Positions 27,823 through 36,944 of a stretch of DNA of 64,000 nt are shown in pieces (positions within the stretch are counted from its first letter, which is position 1; each line of letters begins with the position of its first letter). The notes beneath the pieces were generated by a model, which saw only the letters and a program-made list of their open reading frames with translations, did not search any database and was not told where the DNA came from. Position numbers and translations under genes: made by a program. Source of the stretch: Polaribacter sp. IC066 (lineage in GTDB: Bacteria; Bacteroidota; Bacteroidia; Flavobacteriales; Flavobacteriaceae); contig NZ_VORR01000002.1 in NCBI RefSeq assembly GCF_007997085.1, positions 1-64,000 on the forward strand, given 5' to 3'.

Positions 27823-28614
27823 ATGCAATATCAAGGAGTGTTAAAAAAAATGAAAACTGAAAATCTAGAAGAAATTCAGTATTATTTAGATATGAAAACT
27901 GATTTTTTAAACATGAATCAGTTGTTAAATAAGGAGATTTCTATCAGTTTTATAAAATACGAATGTTTAAATTGTCATTTAGAAAAGACAGTTTACAGAC
28001 AAGGTTTTTGTAAATCTTGTTTTTTTGACATTCCGAATGCGGCAGATTGGATCATGAAACCCGAATTAAGCAAGGCGCATTTAGGAATTGAAGATAGAGA
28101 TTTAGCGTATGAGCAATCAGTGCAGTTAAAACCACATATTGTGTATTTGGCAAATTCTAGCAACGTAAAAGTTGGTGTAACCAGAAAAGGACAAGTGCCA
28201 ACAAGATGGATAGATCAAGGAGCGCACGAAGCCATTGAAATTGTAGAAACACCAAACAGATATTTAGCCGGAATTACAGAGGTTGCTTTAAAGGAGTTTG
28301 TTGCAGATAAAACCAATTGGCGTAAAATGCTAAAGAATGATATTGAAGATGTTAGTTTGCTTGAATGGAGAGAGAAGCTAAAAGAATTTATTCCTGAAGA
28401 AGCGAAACAGTATTTTATCGAAAATAATTCAGAAACACATTTAAACTTTCCCGTAAAAAAACATCCCGAAAAGCCTAAAAGTTTAAATTTGATAAAAACA
28501 CCAAAATATACTGGAAAATTAGTAGGTATCAAAGGGCAATATTTAATTTTTGATGATGATACTGTTTTTAATGTGAGGAGCAATGAAGGTTTGGTAGTTT
28601 CTATTGAGGTGTAA
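27823..28614 (+). CDS. DUF2797 domain protein
   Basis: The 263-residue protein has a zinc-finger-like cluster of four cysteines (YECLNCHLEKTVYRQGFCKSC) near residue 50. A GIY-YIG-like patch follows (HIVYLANSSNVKVGVTRKGQVPTRWIDQGAHEAI, about 105-140). These two features define DUF2797, whose function is not established; the GIY-YIG-like part suggests nucleic-acid work. The C-terminal 80 residues form a separate small beta domain. It is followed by an intergenic hairpin repeat. Confidence 0.85.
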   Translation: MQYQGVLKKMKTENLEEIQYYLDMKTDFLNMNQLLNKEISISFIKYECLNCHLEKTVYRQGFCKSCFFDIPNAADWIMKPELSKAHLGIEDRDLAYEQSVQLKPHIVYLANSSNVKVGVTRKGQVPTRWIDQGAHEAIEIVETPNRYLAGITEVALKEFVADKTNWRKMLKNDIEDVSLLEWREKLKEFIPEEAKQYFIENNSETHLNFPVKKHPEKPKSLNLIKTPKYTGKLVGIKGQYLIFDDDTVFNVRSNEGLVVSIEV

Positions 28615-28619
28615 CGTTA

Positions 28620-28733
28620 CGCTCTGCGAATCTTTGTAAAAAAACGCTGTGTGGCTCTGCGAAACAATTTTACACAAATACTTGCCTGCTGCAAACAGAT
28701 TTACAGAGAAAACACAGAGATTTACAAAGAAAT
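28620..28733. repeat. Intergenic hairpin repeat, copy 1
   Basis: This imperfect inverted repeat is built from CTCTGCGAA/CTTTGTAAA-type words on one arm and ACAGAGAAAACACAGAG (28703-28719) on the other. The 31 bases at 28703-28733 match 29404-29434 at 27 positions. Similar CTCTGTG-rich hairpins occur between genes in many flavobacteria. Confidence 0.7.
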
Positions 28734-28745
28734 ATTGAGGATAAT

Positions 28746-29330
28746 ATGAAGAAGGTCTTAATTTTATTATTGATTTTTTCAGCTTGTAAAAAGGAAGTTT
28801 ATTATTATCCATCCAAAGATTTTTTTGATAAAAATAATCCGCAAGAAATTATTATTGATGATTTAAGTTTTCAAGAAATTACAGATTCAATAAGAAATGG
28901 ATTATACGATGATAAAAAATTATTTTTAAAAATTGAAGAGTCTAATAAAACTTATAACGTAATTTCTTTTGCCGATACAGGAGGTTATAGAAGAGAAAGA
29001 AATGGGCTTCATATAAGGAATGATAGTTTAGATTTGATAAATGGTAAGTATCCATTAAAAGATTTATCAAAATATTTAAAACTACATTATGAAAATAATA
29101 ATAAAGAATATTTTTATGCAAGTTCTCACAAATGGGCATATGTAGTGCTAAATTTAGAAAGAAAAGAAAGTTCTAAAAAACTAAAAGAGTTGTTATTAGA
29201 AGTGATTAAAACGTATAATGAAACAAATATTAATTTTAAAGACAGTATTCAGTTTAATATTCTTCTTGAATATCCTTTAAAAGGAGTTTTTCCAACACCT
29301 CCGCCACCTCCAATTGAAATAGAAGATTGA
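28746..29330 (+). CDS. Hypothetical lipoprotein
   Basis: The 194-residue protein has a lipoprotein signal (LILLLIFSACKKE, lipid-attachment Cys14). The mature part is charged and Lys/Asn rich, with no recognised domain, and ends in a proline run (PTPPPPPIEIED). Base composition is more AT rich than its neighbours. It is bracketed on both sides by copies of the same hairpin repeat, suggesting it was inserted or duplicated as a unit. Confidence 0.65.
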   Translation: MKKVLILLLIFSACKKEVYYYPSKDFFDKNNPQEIIIDDLSFQEITDSIRNGLYDDKKLFLKIEESNKTYNVISFADTGGYRRERNGLHIRNDSLDLINGKYPLKDLSKYLKLHYENNNKEYFYASSHKWAYVVLNLERKESSKKLKELLLEVIKTYNETNINFKDSIQFNILLEYPLKGVFPTPPPPPIEIED

Positions 29331-29337
29331 TGAAATA

Positions 29338-29434
29338 AATCTCTAAGTATCTCTGTAAAAAAACTCTGTGAGACTCTGTCTAATAATTTTTACGCAAAGA
29401 ATCACAGAGAAAACACAAAGATTTGCGGAGAAAT
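29338..29434. repeat. Intergenic hairpin repeat, copy 2
   Basis: This is the second copy of the element at 28620-28733, in the same orientation. It shares CTCTGTAAAAAAACTCTGTG-like and ACAGAGAAAACACAAAG words. It ends 12 bp before the nitrilase start codon. Confidence 0.7.
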
Positions 29435-29446
29435 AATAAATATATT

Positions 29447-30406
29447 ATGAAAAACAACTTATTAAAAGTAGCCTTAGCGCAAATTGCGCCAGTTTGGTTA
29501 AACAAAGAAAAAACCATCGAGAAGATTGAGAAATCAATTACAGACGCAGCAAAAGAAAACTGTGAATTGATTGTTTTTGGCGAAGCATTATTGCCGGGTT
29601 ACCCTTTTTGGACTAGTTTAACAAACGGTGCCGAATGGAATTCTAAAACTCAAAAAGAAATTCATGCACATTATATTCGGAATTCTATAACGATCGAGAA
29701 AGGCGAATTAGATTCTATTTGTAAATTGGCAAAAGATCACAAGATTGCTATTTATTTAGGAATTATAGAACGTGCACAAAATAGAGGCGGACATAGTCTT
29801 TATGCTTCTTTGGTCTATATAAATCAAGAAGGAGACATAAAATCTGTACATAGAAAGCTACAACCAACGTATGACGAACGTTTAACCTGGGCACCTGGAG
29901 ATGGAAATGGATTACAAGTGCACTCATTAAAAGAATTTACAGTTGGCGGTTTAAATTGTTGGGAAAACTGGATGCCTTTGCCAAGAACTGCGTTGTATGG
30001 TTTAGGAGAAAATTTACACATTGCTGTTTGGCCAGGTTCTGATCATAACACCAAAGATATTACACGGTTTATTGCAAGAGAATCTCGTTCTTTCGTAATT
30101 TCAGTAAGTTGTTTGATGGCAAAATCAGATTTTTCTTTGGATGTTCCTCATTATGAGAAAATTGTAGAAGATGCGCCAGCTATTTTGGCAAACGGAGGTT
30201 CTTGTATTGCAGGTCCTAATGGCGAGTGGATCGTAGAACCTGTCATTAACAAAGAAGGACTAATCATAGAAACGTTAGATTTTAACCGCGTTTTAGAAGA
30301 GCGTCAAAACTTTGATGTTGTTGGGCATTATTCGAGACCAGATGTCACGAAATTGCAGGTAAATAGAGAAAGACAAAGCACGGTTTCTTATACTGATATC
30401 CTATGA
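29447..30406 (+). CDS. Nitrilase (carbon-nitrogen hydrolase, true nitrilase branch)
   Basis: The 319-residue enzyme has the complete Glu-Lys-Cys triad: E46 in VFGEALLPGYPFW, K137 in HRKLQPTYDERLTW and C171 in GGLNCWENWMPL. The CWE sequence around the nucleophile is that of true nitrilases, which turn nitriles into acids, rather than of amidases. I chose the ATG at 29447 over an upstream TTG that lies inside the hairpin repeat. The stop overlaps the YjbQ start by 4 bp, implying coupled translation. Confidence 0.9.
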   Translation: MKNNLLKVALAQIAPVWLNKEKTIEKIEKSITDAAKENCELIVFGEALLPGYPFWTSLTNGAEWNSKTQKEIHAHYIRNSITIEKGELDSICKLAKDHKIAIYLGIIERAQNRGGHSLYASLVYINQEGDIKSVHRKLQPTYDERLTWAPGDGNGLQVHSLKEFTVGGLNCWENWMPLPRTALYGLGENLHIAVWPGSDHNTKDITRFIARESRSFVISVSCLMAKSDFSLDVPHYEKIVEDAPAILANGGSCIAGPNGEWIVEPVINKEGLIIETLDFNRVLEERQNFDVVGHYSRPDVTKLQVNRERQSTVSYTDIL

Positions 30407-30825
30407 TTTTTGAGCAGAAAGAAATCCAGTTAAACCCTTTTAACAGAGGGTTTCATTTAATCACGGATCTAATTCTAAACGAGTTTCCTGAAGTTGAAAA
30501 AATTGAAAAGGGATTTTTGAAAGTTTTTATTAAACATACGTCTGCGAGTTTAGCAATTAACGAAAATGCAGATACGACGGTAAGATTAGATTTTGAAAGT
30601 CATTTTAATATAATGGTTCCTGAAAATGCAAGTTATTACCAACATATTTATGAAGGGAGTGATGACATGCCAGCGCATATAAAAGCATCTTTGTTAGGAA
30701 GTTTTATTGAAGTGCCAATTACAGATGGCAAATTAAATATGGGTATTTGGCAAGGAATTTATCTCTGTGAACATAGAAATCTTGGAGGTTCTAGAAAATT
30801 AATTCTTTCTGCTTTTGGAGTTTAA
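30403..30825 (+). CDS. YjbQ/UPF0047 family protein
   Basis: The 140-residue protein has FIKHTSASLAINENAD and a C-terminal GIWQGIYLCEHRN, the hallmarks of the YjbQ family. Its members can have weak thiamine-phosphate synthase activity, though their main role is unclear. ATGA overlap with the nitrilase gene puts both proteins in one operon. Confidence 0.88.
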   Translation: MIFEQKEIQLNPFNRGFHLITDLILNEFPEVEKIEKGFLKVFIKHTSASLAINENADTTVRLDFESHFNIMVPENASYYQHIYEGSDDMPAHIKASLLGSFIEVPITDGKLNMGIWQGIYLCEHRNLGGSRKLILSAFGV

Positions 30826-30930
30826 TTTGGAGTTTTCTTGGTCTTGAGTGAAATGCTTAAAGCAAGAGAAATTAAATGGAAATTGTTTATAGATAAAAGG
30901 TAAATTATACAAAAAAAAGGAGGTTTTCAA

Positions 30931-31000
30931 AATTCGGAATCTCTCTGTTGAACTTTATAAAAAGAACCCATAAAAAAGGCTACGAATCTCTGCGTAAAAA
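30931..31000. repeat. Degenerate CTCTG-type intergenic repeat, copy 3
   Basis: The words GGAATCTCTCTGTTGAAC and CGAATCTCTGCGTAAAAA resemble the copies at 28620 and 29338, but the right arm is lost. It ends at the stop codon of the HAD gene. Confidence 0.4.
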
Positions 31001-31810
31001 CTACAAAGACCTAACCAACTTCTCTAAAATACGTTCAACTCCAAAATTATCATTACTTTCAGTAGAAAATTTAGCCAATTTAGTAATATCTTTATGAGCA
31101 TTTTTCATCGCAAAACTAAAGTCCGCTTCTTGCATCATTTCTATATCATTATGGTAATCACCAAAAACCATTGTTTCTGCTTTGTTAACATTTAAAAGTT
31201 GTTGCACTTCTCTTAAAGCATTTCCTTTATTGGCTTTTTCATCAGAAATATCTAACCAATTTATACCAGAAACTTTGAGCAATATTTGGTCATTTAAATG
31301 TTTTACAAACGGATAAATAAATTTTTCTGAATTATCAAAATGATAGACAGCAATTTTAAAAACAGGTATTGTTTTTGCCGTTTCCATTAAATCATCGACC
31401 ACTTGAAAACTATGATAGTATTCTTGAAACAAAGAAATAAAGCGTGCGTCTTTACTTTCTATATAGGCAGCATCATTGCAGCAAAGTACGATATTAGTCC
31501 CTTTAAGTTCTCTTAAAACAGGAATTAAGCTCAATACTTTTTCTGGCTTTAAGAAATTAGAAAGCAATACTTTGTGACCTTTTTTTGCGACCCCACCATT
31601 TTCTGCAATTACATAGATGTCATCTTTTATCGCATCTAATTTAGAAACTATGCTGTTATGTTGTCTGCCACTTGCGGCACAAAAGGTAATATTGCGTTTT
31701 TGCAATTTTTTAAAAAGTTCAAAAAAACGGTTGCTAATTTCACCTTTTGAGTTCAGTAAAGTACCATCCATATCAGAAACTACTAATTTTACTTTAGAAA
31801 AATCGATCAT
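31001..31810 (-). CDS. HAD superfamily (Cof-type) phosphatase
   Basis: The 269-residue protein has motif I in VVSDMDGTLLNSKG (D13, D15), motif II in FCAASGRQ, and the C-terminal motif IV GDYHNDIEMM. A Cof-type cap domain lies between. These enzymes dephosphorylate sugar phosphates, pyridoxal phosphate or flavin precursors. It lies 2 bp downstream of a LacI-type regulator, which suggests a sugar-phosphate role and shared control. Confidence 0.88.
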   Translation of the reverse strand: MIDFSKVKLVVSDMDGTLLNSKGEISNRFFELFKKLQKRNITFCAASGRQHNSIVSKLDAIKDDIYVIAENGGVAKKGHKVLLSNFLKPEKVLSLIPVLRELKGTNIVLCCNDAAYIESKDARFISLFQEYYHSFQVVDDLMETAKTIPVFKIAVYHFDNSEKFIYPFVKHLNDQILLKVSGINWLDISDEKANKGNALREVQQLLNVNKAETMVFGDYHNDIEMMQEADFSFAMKNAHKDITKLAKFSTESNDNFGVERILEKLVRSL

Positions 31811-31812
31811 AT

Positions 31813-32826
31813 TTATTTGGTGGAATCTCTAATTACTAAATCTGTTGTAACTACTTTTATCAGGGTATCTGTGTTTTTTTTCTCTAACTTATCAATTAGA
31901 ACTTTGGCAGCAGATTCTCCCATTTGCTCTCCATGCTGACTAATCGTTGTCATTTTAGGACTAGAATGTCTTGCTAAGATTCCGTTAGAAAATGCAATTA
32001 CAGATAAGTCGTTCGGAATTTTACGTCCGGTTTTTATACCAGCTTTCATAGAGGCTACAGCGGCAGATTCACCAGTTGTAATGATACTATCGATCTTGTT
32101 TTTCTCTAAAAAAGGAATTAATATAGACTCATATTTTTTGTAATCTCTATCAAAAATATTGATGACTAAATTCTCGTTATAAGGTAAACCAACATTTTCT
32201 AATCCTTTTTTGTATCCTAAAAAACGTTGTTTTCCAATATGAAAATCACTCATTGTAGAAACAAATGCAATGTTTTTATGCCCGCTTTTGTATAAAAATT
32301 CAACGGTATTTTCTGCACCGTTAAAATCATCTGTAATTATTTTATCGCAATCTAATGTTTGCGCAACTCTATCAAACATTACAATGGGCGTGCCATTATC
32401 AATGGCGTCTTGCAAGTGCTTGTAATCACCTTTTAATTCTGTTTCTTTTGCCAGCGAAACAATAAAGCCATCAATACTGCCATTAGAGAGCATCTCGATT
32501 ATTTCTACTTCTTTGCTAAAAGATTCGTTAGAGATACAGGTAATAACCTTATAACCTCTTTCTAAAGCGGTTTTTTCAATGCCTTTAAAAACTTGTGCAA
32601 AGAAATACTTTAACATGGTAGGAATGATAATCCCTATTGTTTTTGTGCTTCTGTTTTTTAAGCTTAATGCATTAAAATTAGGTTTATAGTTATGCTCTTT
32701 GGCATATTTTTGGATTTTACTTTTAGTGGCCTCACTTATTTCATAGCTGTCGTTTAACGCTTTTGAAACCGTAGAAATTGAAACATCAAATTCTTTGGCA
32801 ATATCTTTTATCGTAAGTTTTTTCAT
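31813..32826 (-). CDS. LacI/GalR family transcriptional regulator
   Basis: The 337-residue protein has the LacI HTH and hinge (TIKDIAKEFDVSISTVSKALNDSYEIS...). A periplasmic-binding-protein-like sensor domain follows (TKTIGIIIPTML, about 62 onward). It should bind DNA as a dimer and respond to a sugar or sugar phosphate. The HAD phosphatase gene follows 2 bp later. No clear operator could be assigned in the 60 bp upstream. Confidence 0.9.
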   Translation of the reverse strand: MKKLTIKDIAKEFDVSISTVSKALNDSYEISEATKSKIQKYAKEHNYKPNFNALSLKNRSTKTIGIIIPTMLKYFFAQVFKGIEKTALERGYKVITCISNESFSKEVEIIEMLSNGSIDGFIVSLAKETELKGDYKHLQDAIDNGTPIVMFDRVAQTLDCDKIITDDFNGAENTVEFLYKSGHKNIAFVSTMSDFHIGKQRFLGYKKGLENVGLPYNENLVINIFDRDYKKYESILIPFLEKNKIDSIITTGESAAVASMKAGIKTGRKIPNDLSVIAFSNGILARHSSPKMTTISQHGEQMGESAAKVLIDKLEKKNTDTLIKVVTTDLVIRDSTK

Positions 32827-32889
32827 AAAAAAAAAGTTAGCTGGTAAGGTATAAAAATATAACCATTCTATTTTTAAGAAATTATTAAA

Positions 32890-34251
32890 TTATCTAATTT
32901 TTGTCGATTTAATTTTTATTTCATAAATAAGATAAGAAAATACGACTAAATACTCAAGAGTTACAAACCATAAGTTTTCTTGCCAGGGTATATTTGCATA
33001 GGCTTGATAACTTAAAATAACAACGATACTCCAAACAATCGGGAATCTATATTTTGTAAAAATAGATAGAATAATTGGCGTTGCTACATACCAAGGGTGT
33101 ACCGTGGTCGCTGTAAAATAATAAAAACACAAACCAAATAACATTGCTGTACATAGTTGTTGTAGTGAGGTGTTTTTTCTAAAGAAAGTTAATATACATA
33201 AGAAACCTATAGTAAGAACAGGAGTTATTTTACCAATGATGGCAATTTCATTATAACCTCTAAATAAGTAGCCTAATTCTCTAAAAAAATAATAGAAACT
33301 TGCATTAAATTCAAAATTTTTGAACCATAAACCCACTGAACCAGTATAGTTAGCAATTAATTCTTGAGAATAAAAAGGAAGGAATAAAAGGATGTTTGTG
33401 ATAAAGATAATGGCGTAAAATGAAATTAATTTCCAAACCTCGTTGGTTTTTAAAACCTGTAAAATATTTTTGTGACCAACAAACCATTGAAAAAATAGGG
33501 GTAAAAATAGCAACGGAATTAATTTCACAGAAACAGAACAAGCAATTAGAATGGCTGCCCAAATCCATTTTTGTTGATACAGTTTGTACATTCCGAAAAT
33601 TAAAAAAAATAGCATTACAGGTTCAAAATGTAAATTGCCTGTCATTTCTATAATGATAAACGGATTTAATATATACAAAAAAATATTTTTTACTGGAAGC
33701 TGTAACTTTTCTAAAAGTTTTTTACCAAAATATAAAATTCCGATATCGGCTAGGATTATAAGCACTCTTAAAACAATCACAGAACCAAAAATACTTTTAC
33801 TAGAAAAAATAGCTGCAATTAAAAAGCATAGTTGGTTTAAAGGCGGATAATTTGTGTAATGACTTCCGTTTAAAACACCCATCCCTTGGTATAAGGTTGA
33901 GGCTTCTGCAATAGGTTTTAAACCTTGCTGAATAAAGGTTTGTGGTAATGATAAATACGGATTCAATCCTTCTAGAAGTATGCGGCCATCCCAAATAAAT
34001 CGATAAAAATCTTGCGATAAATTTGGAGTTGCAAAAAGAAATATCAACCTAAAAATAACAGAAATTATAACGAGTGTTGTAAATGAAATTTGAGTACTTT
34101 TTATCAACCAGTAAAAACACCCAAATAACGAAAACCATAAAAATACGAGTTTGTTAAATTCGACTCTTTCTGTAAAATAAGCAAATAGAACGTATAAAAC
34201 AATGCTTAAGAATAAAGGTAAAATATTTTTATATTTTTTAAAAAAATACAT
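32890..34251 (-). CDS. Polytopic membrane glycosyltransferase (GT-C fold, mannosyltransferase-like)
   Basis: The 453-residue protein has roughly ten to twelve membrane segments. An early acidic loop (NLSQDFYRFIWDGRILLEGLNPYLSLP, about 77-103) resembles the catalytic first loop of GT-C enzymes that use polyprenyl-phosphate sugars (GT87/mannosyltransferase types). Its ATG shares one base with the stop of the upstream GT2 gene. Together with the DPM1-like and cellulose-synthase-like genes it probably makes a lipid-linked or extracellular glycan. The substrate is unknown. Confidence 0.75.
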   Translation of the reverse strand: MYFFKKYKNILPLFLSIVLYVLFAYFTERVEFNKLVFLWFSLFGCFYWLIKSTQISFTTLVIISVIFRLIFLFATPNLSQDFYRFIWDGRILLEGLNPYLSLPQTFIQQGLKPIAEASTLYQGMGVLNGSHYTNYPPLNQLCFLIAAIFSSKSIFGSVIVLRVLIILADIGILYFGKKLLEKLQLPVKNIFLYILNPFIIIEMTGNLHFEPVMLFFLIFGMYKLYQQKWIWAAILIACSVSVKLIPLLFLPLFFQWFVGHKNILQVLKTNEVWKLISFYAIIFITNILLFLPFYSQELIANYTGSVGLWFKNFEFNASFYYFFRELGYLFRGYNEIAIIGKITPVLTIGFLCILTFFRKNTSLQQLCTAMLFGLCFYYFTATTVHPWYVATPIILSIFTKYRFPIVWSIVVILSYQAYANIPWQENLWFVTLEYLVVFSYLIYEIKIKSTKIR

Positions 34252-35741
34252 TACGCTTTTGAGAAAATAGATTTAAAGAACACATAAGAAAATCCTGCAA
34301 AAAGCATAAAATGGAAAGGAAATAGCCCAAAATCGCCTCCTTGATCTCCTACAATAAATGCACTATACATTCCGAAAACAAAATAAATTGCTAAAAGACC
34401 TTCTAAAATTACATGAACAGAAGGTTTCTTTTTGATGTATTTATTTGTTTTCCAAGCATCTTTTATAGTCGTAATATTAAATTTAGGAGTTCTTACAAAT
34501 TCACTTTTTTTACCAAAATGACCTTCCAAAACACCAATAGTATTGTGCAAAGAAAAACCCATAGCAACAGAGAAAAAAGTAAAAAATGCACCAATATATT
34601 TTATGAACTTTATAAAGCTACTGCCATAAATATTTTTATACATATGCCAATAACAAACAAAAAAGATAATGGAGCTAGCGATAAAAAAGCTCATCACATA
34701 AAAATAATTTTTTAAATGTGCATATTCATTTTTAATGTACAACATCGGTATACTTAAAACGGCCACTAAAAAAATACAAATAAACATAGAGCTATTTAAC
34801 AAGTGCAAGACTCCATGAATTTTTGTTTTTAAAGAAATATTTTTACTTGTAACAATGCGTCTTATCATTTTTTGAAAATTCTCTGCACCTCCTTTGTTCC
34901 ATCTAAATTGTTGCGTTCTGGCTGCACTAATAACGACGGGTAATTCTGCGGGTGTTTCTACTTTCTCTAAATACTTAAATTTCCAATTTTTTAACTGCGC
35001 TCTGTAACTTAAATCGATATCTTCTGTAAGCGTATCACCTTCCCAATTGCCAGCATCGTAAATACATTCTTTACGCCAAATTCCTGCAGTTCCGTTAAAA
35101 TTGATAAAATGACCTTTGCTATTTCTGCCCACTTGCTCTAGCGTAAAATGTGCATCTAGCATAAAAGCCTGAATTCTTGTAAGCGCAGAGTAATTTCTAT
35201 TAATATGACCCCATCTGGTCTGTACAACACCAATTTCTGGATCTATGAAGTAAGGAACTGTTTGGTATAACCAGTCTGTTTTTGGTAAAAAATCAGCATC
35301 AAAAATGGCAATGAATTCACCTTTTGCAATTTTGAGTCCTTCTTTTAAAGCGCCTGCTTTGAACCCATCTCTGTTAGGTCTTCTAATATGCTGAATATCG
35401 ATTCCTTTATCTTGGATTTCTTTGATCAATTTTGCAGTTATGTCTACGGATTCATCGGTAGAGTCATCTAAAACCTGAATTTCTAATTTTTCTAAGGGAT
35501 ATGCTAGTTCTGCAATGTTTTTTAACAAACGTTCCATGACATACAATTCGTTAAAAACAGGCAACTGAATGGTAATAAAAGGAATTTCAGAAGGTTTTTT
35601 AAAGTCGAATTTAAGAGAGGTATCTTCTTTGTCTTTGTATTTTAAATAATTTATAAGCAGATTTAGCTGTGCGAGTGCATAAATAAAAATTAGCACTAGA
35701 CAGATGGTGTAGACGATTATAATTGAGTACGCTAAAACCAT
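34251..35741 (-). CDS. Membrane-bound family 2 glycosyltransferase (cellulose-synthase-like)
   Basis: The 496-residue protein starts with a membrane helix. The catalytic domain follows with AIFDADFLP (DxD), TEDIDLSYR and the processive-type QQFRWNKG motif, and then four or more C-terminal membrane segments. D, D, D, QxxRW is the signature of processive GT2 enzymes that build beta-glucan or mannan. Start and stop codons overlap by one base with both neighbours, giving tight translational coupling. Confidence 0.88.
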   Translation of the reverse strand: MVLAYSIIIVYTICLVLIFIYALAQLNLLINYLKYKDKEDTSLKFDFKKPSEIPFITIQLPVFNELYVMERLLKNIAELAYPLEKLEIQVLDDSTDESVDITAKLIKEIQDKGIDIQHIRRPNRDGFKAGALKEGLKIAKGEFIAIFDADFLPKTDWLYQTVPYFIDPEIGVVQTRWGHINRNYSALTRIQAFMLDAHFTLEQVGRNSKGHFINFNGTAGIWRKECIYDAGNWEGDTLTEDIDLSYRAQLKNWKFKYLEKVETPAELPVVISAARTQQFRWNKGGAENFQKMIRRIVTSKNISLKTKIHGVLHLLNSSMFICIFLVAVLSIPMLYIKNEYAHLKNYFYVMSFFIASSIIFFVCYWHMYKNIYGSSFIKFIKYIGAFFTFFSVAMGFSLHNTIGVLEGHFGKKSEFVRTPKFNITTIKDAWKTNKYIKKKPSVHVILEGLLAIYFVFGMYSAFIVGDQGGDFGLFPFHFMLFAGFSYVFFKSIFSKA

Positions 35742-36433
35742 TATTTAAAACTGTATTTAAAAATCCAACCAAGTATTTTTATGCCTGCAAATATAGAACC
35801 TTTTACAGTACCTGAAACTTTAGAGACACCAATTCTATTTCTATATTTTACGGGTATTTCTATGTAACTCATTTTTTGTTTTAATACTTTTAATTGCATT
35901 TCTACCGTCCAACCATACGTTTTGTCTTCCATTTTCAGTGCTAACAATTGTTCGTATTTAATAGCTCTAAAAGGCCCTAAATCAGAAAATTTAGCATTAA
36001 AAAACAATTTCATTAGAAAAGTTGCTAACCAATTGCCAAAAATTTGCTGCGGTGTCATAGCACCATTTTCGCGCAATTCTTTTACGCGAGCTCCAACTAC
36101 AAAGTCGATACCATCCTTTAAAATAGGTGCAATAATTTCTGTTAACTGTTCTGGATAATCAGAATAATCGCCATCTAAAAATACAACAATTTCTGGTTTT
36201 ATACTTTGTTGTGAAATATAATCCATTCCTTTTAAACAGGCGTAACCATAACCCTTTCTGTTTTCTGATAAGACAGTGGCACCAGCGTTTTTAGCGTTTA
36301 TTTCTGTATGGTCTGTAGAGTTATTGCTGATGACAATAATTTCATCAACAATTGCAGGAATGTCTTTAATGACGTTTCCAATAGAATCTTGCTCGTTAAA
36401 TGCAGGAATAATTACTTTAATAATAGGTTTCAT
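35741..36433 (-). CDS. Family 2 glycosyltransferase (DPM1/DPG-like)
   Basis: The 230-residue cytosolic GT-A enzyme has KVIIPAFNEQDSIGNVIKDIP at the start, VVFLDGDYSDYP (metal-binding DxD) and a C-terminal EIPVKYRNRIGVSKVSG. It resembles enzymes that load a sugar onto polyprenyl phosphate. That would supply the donor for the GT-C protein two genes downstream (inferred). It lies directly after the broken MORN-repeat gene. Confidence 0.88.
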   Translation of the reverse strand: MKPIIKVIIPAFNEQDSIGNVIKDIPAIVDEIIVISNNSTDHTEINAKNAGATVLSENRKGYGYACLKGMDYISQQSIKPEIVVFLDGDYSDYPEQLTEIIAPILKDGIDFVVGARVKELRENGAMTPQQIFGNWLATFLMKLFFNAKFSDLGPFRAIKYEQLLALKMEDKTYGWTVEMQLKVLKQKMSYIEIPVKYRNRIGVSKVSGTVKGSIFAGIKILGWIFKYSFK

Positions 36434-36908
36434 TATCTTAAATCGTTTAGACTATTTTCCTTTCTGAAAGATGAAAAACTTGTCCATTCTTTTACTTTTC
36501 TACCTGCTTTAAATTTCGAGGCTTTTACTAATTTGCTTTTTTGATATACCAAGCAATAGCCATTTTTTAGATTGTTTTTTAATTGACATTTATGACTCAC
36601 ATTTCCTGCGTTATCATAAAACAACCACCAATTACTTTTTGTATCTTTTTTAAAATGACCCTCTTTTTCGATAACTGAATTTTCGGCGTAAAAGTACCAA
36701 TATTTAGTTGCTAAATTATCTTTAAAACTGCCTTCTTTTTTGATGTTTCCGTTTTTGTAATAAAATAGCCAATAATCAGTTTTTAAATTATTTAAAACTC
36801 AGCCTTTTTTTTTATTTGTCCGCTGGTATAATACTCTTTTTGATATTTTTTTTGGGCATAGATTGTACTACGTATCAATAAAATAAAGGTGATGAAAAGT
36901 TTATTCAT
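36433..36908 (-). pseudogene. MORN-repeat (YwqK-like) exported protein, broken by a frameshift
   Basis: An ATG at 36908 opens a signal peptide (LFITFILLIRSTIYAQ) and YYTSGQIKKKAEF, then meets TAA. The next frame continues without stops to 36433 with MORN-like repeats: YWLFYYKNGNIKKEG, YWYFYAENSVIEKEG and WWLFYDNAGNVSH. Restoring one T to the short T-run at 36783-36786 joins the two halves in frame as a protein of about 158 residues. The length of 476 bp is not a multiple of 3. It is either a pseudogene, a phase-variable site or a sequencing error. Confidence 0.8.
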
Positions 36909-36944
36909 TATTATCGTTTTTTCATAGGGAAATTTGTAATTTTT

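Noticed and set aside
28620..29434. Possible CRISPR or insertion-sequence ends
   Set aside because: There are only two imperfect copies with internal dyad symmetry, no transposase and no target duplication that I could see.
36810..36818. A9 run in the MORN gene as the frameshift site
   Set aside because: Adding or removing an A there still leads to an early stop. Only the T-run at 36783-36786 restores the full frame.
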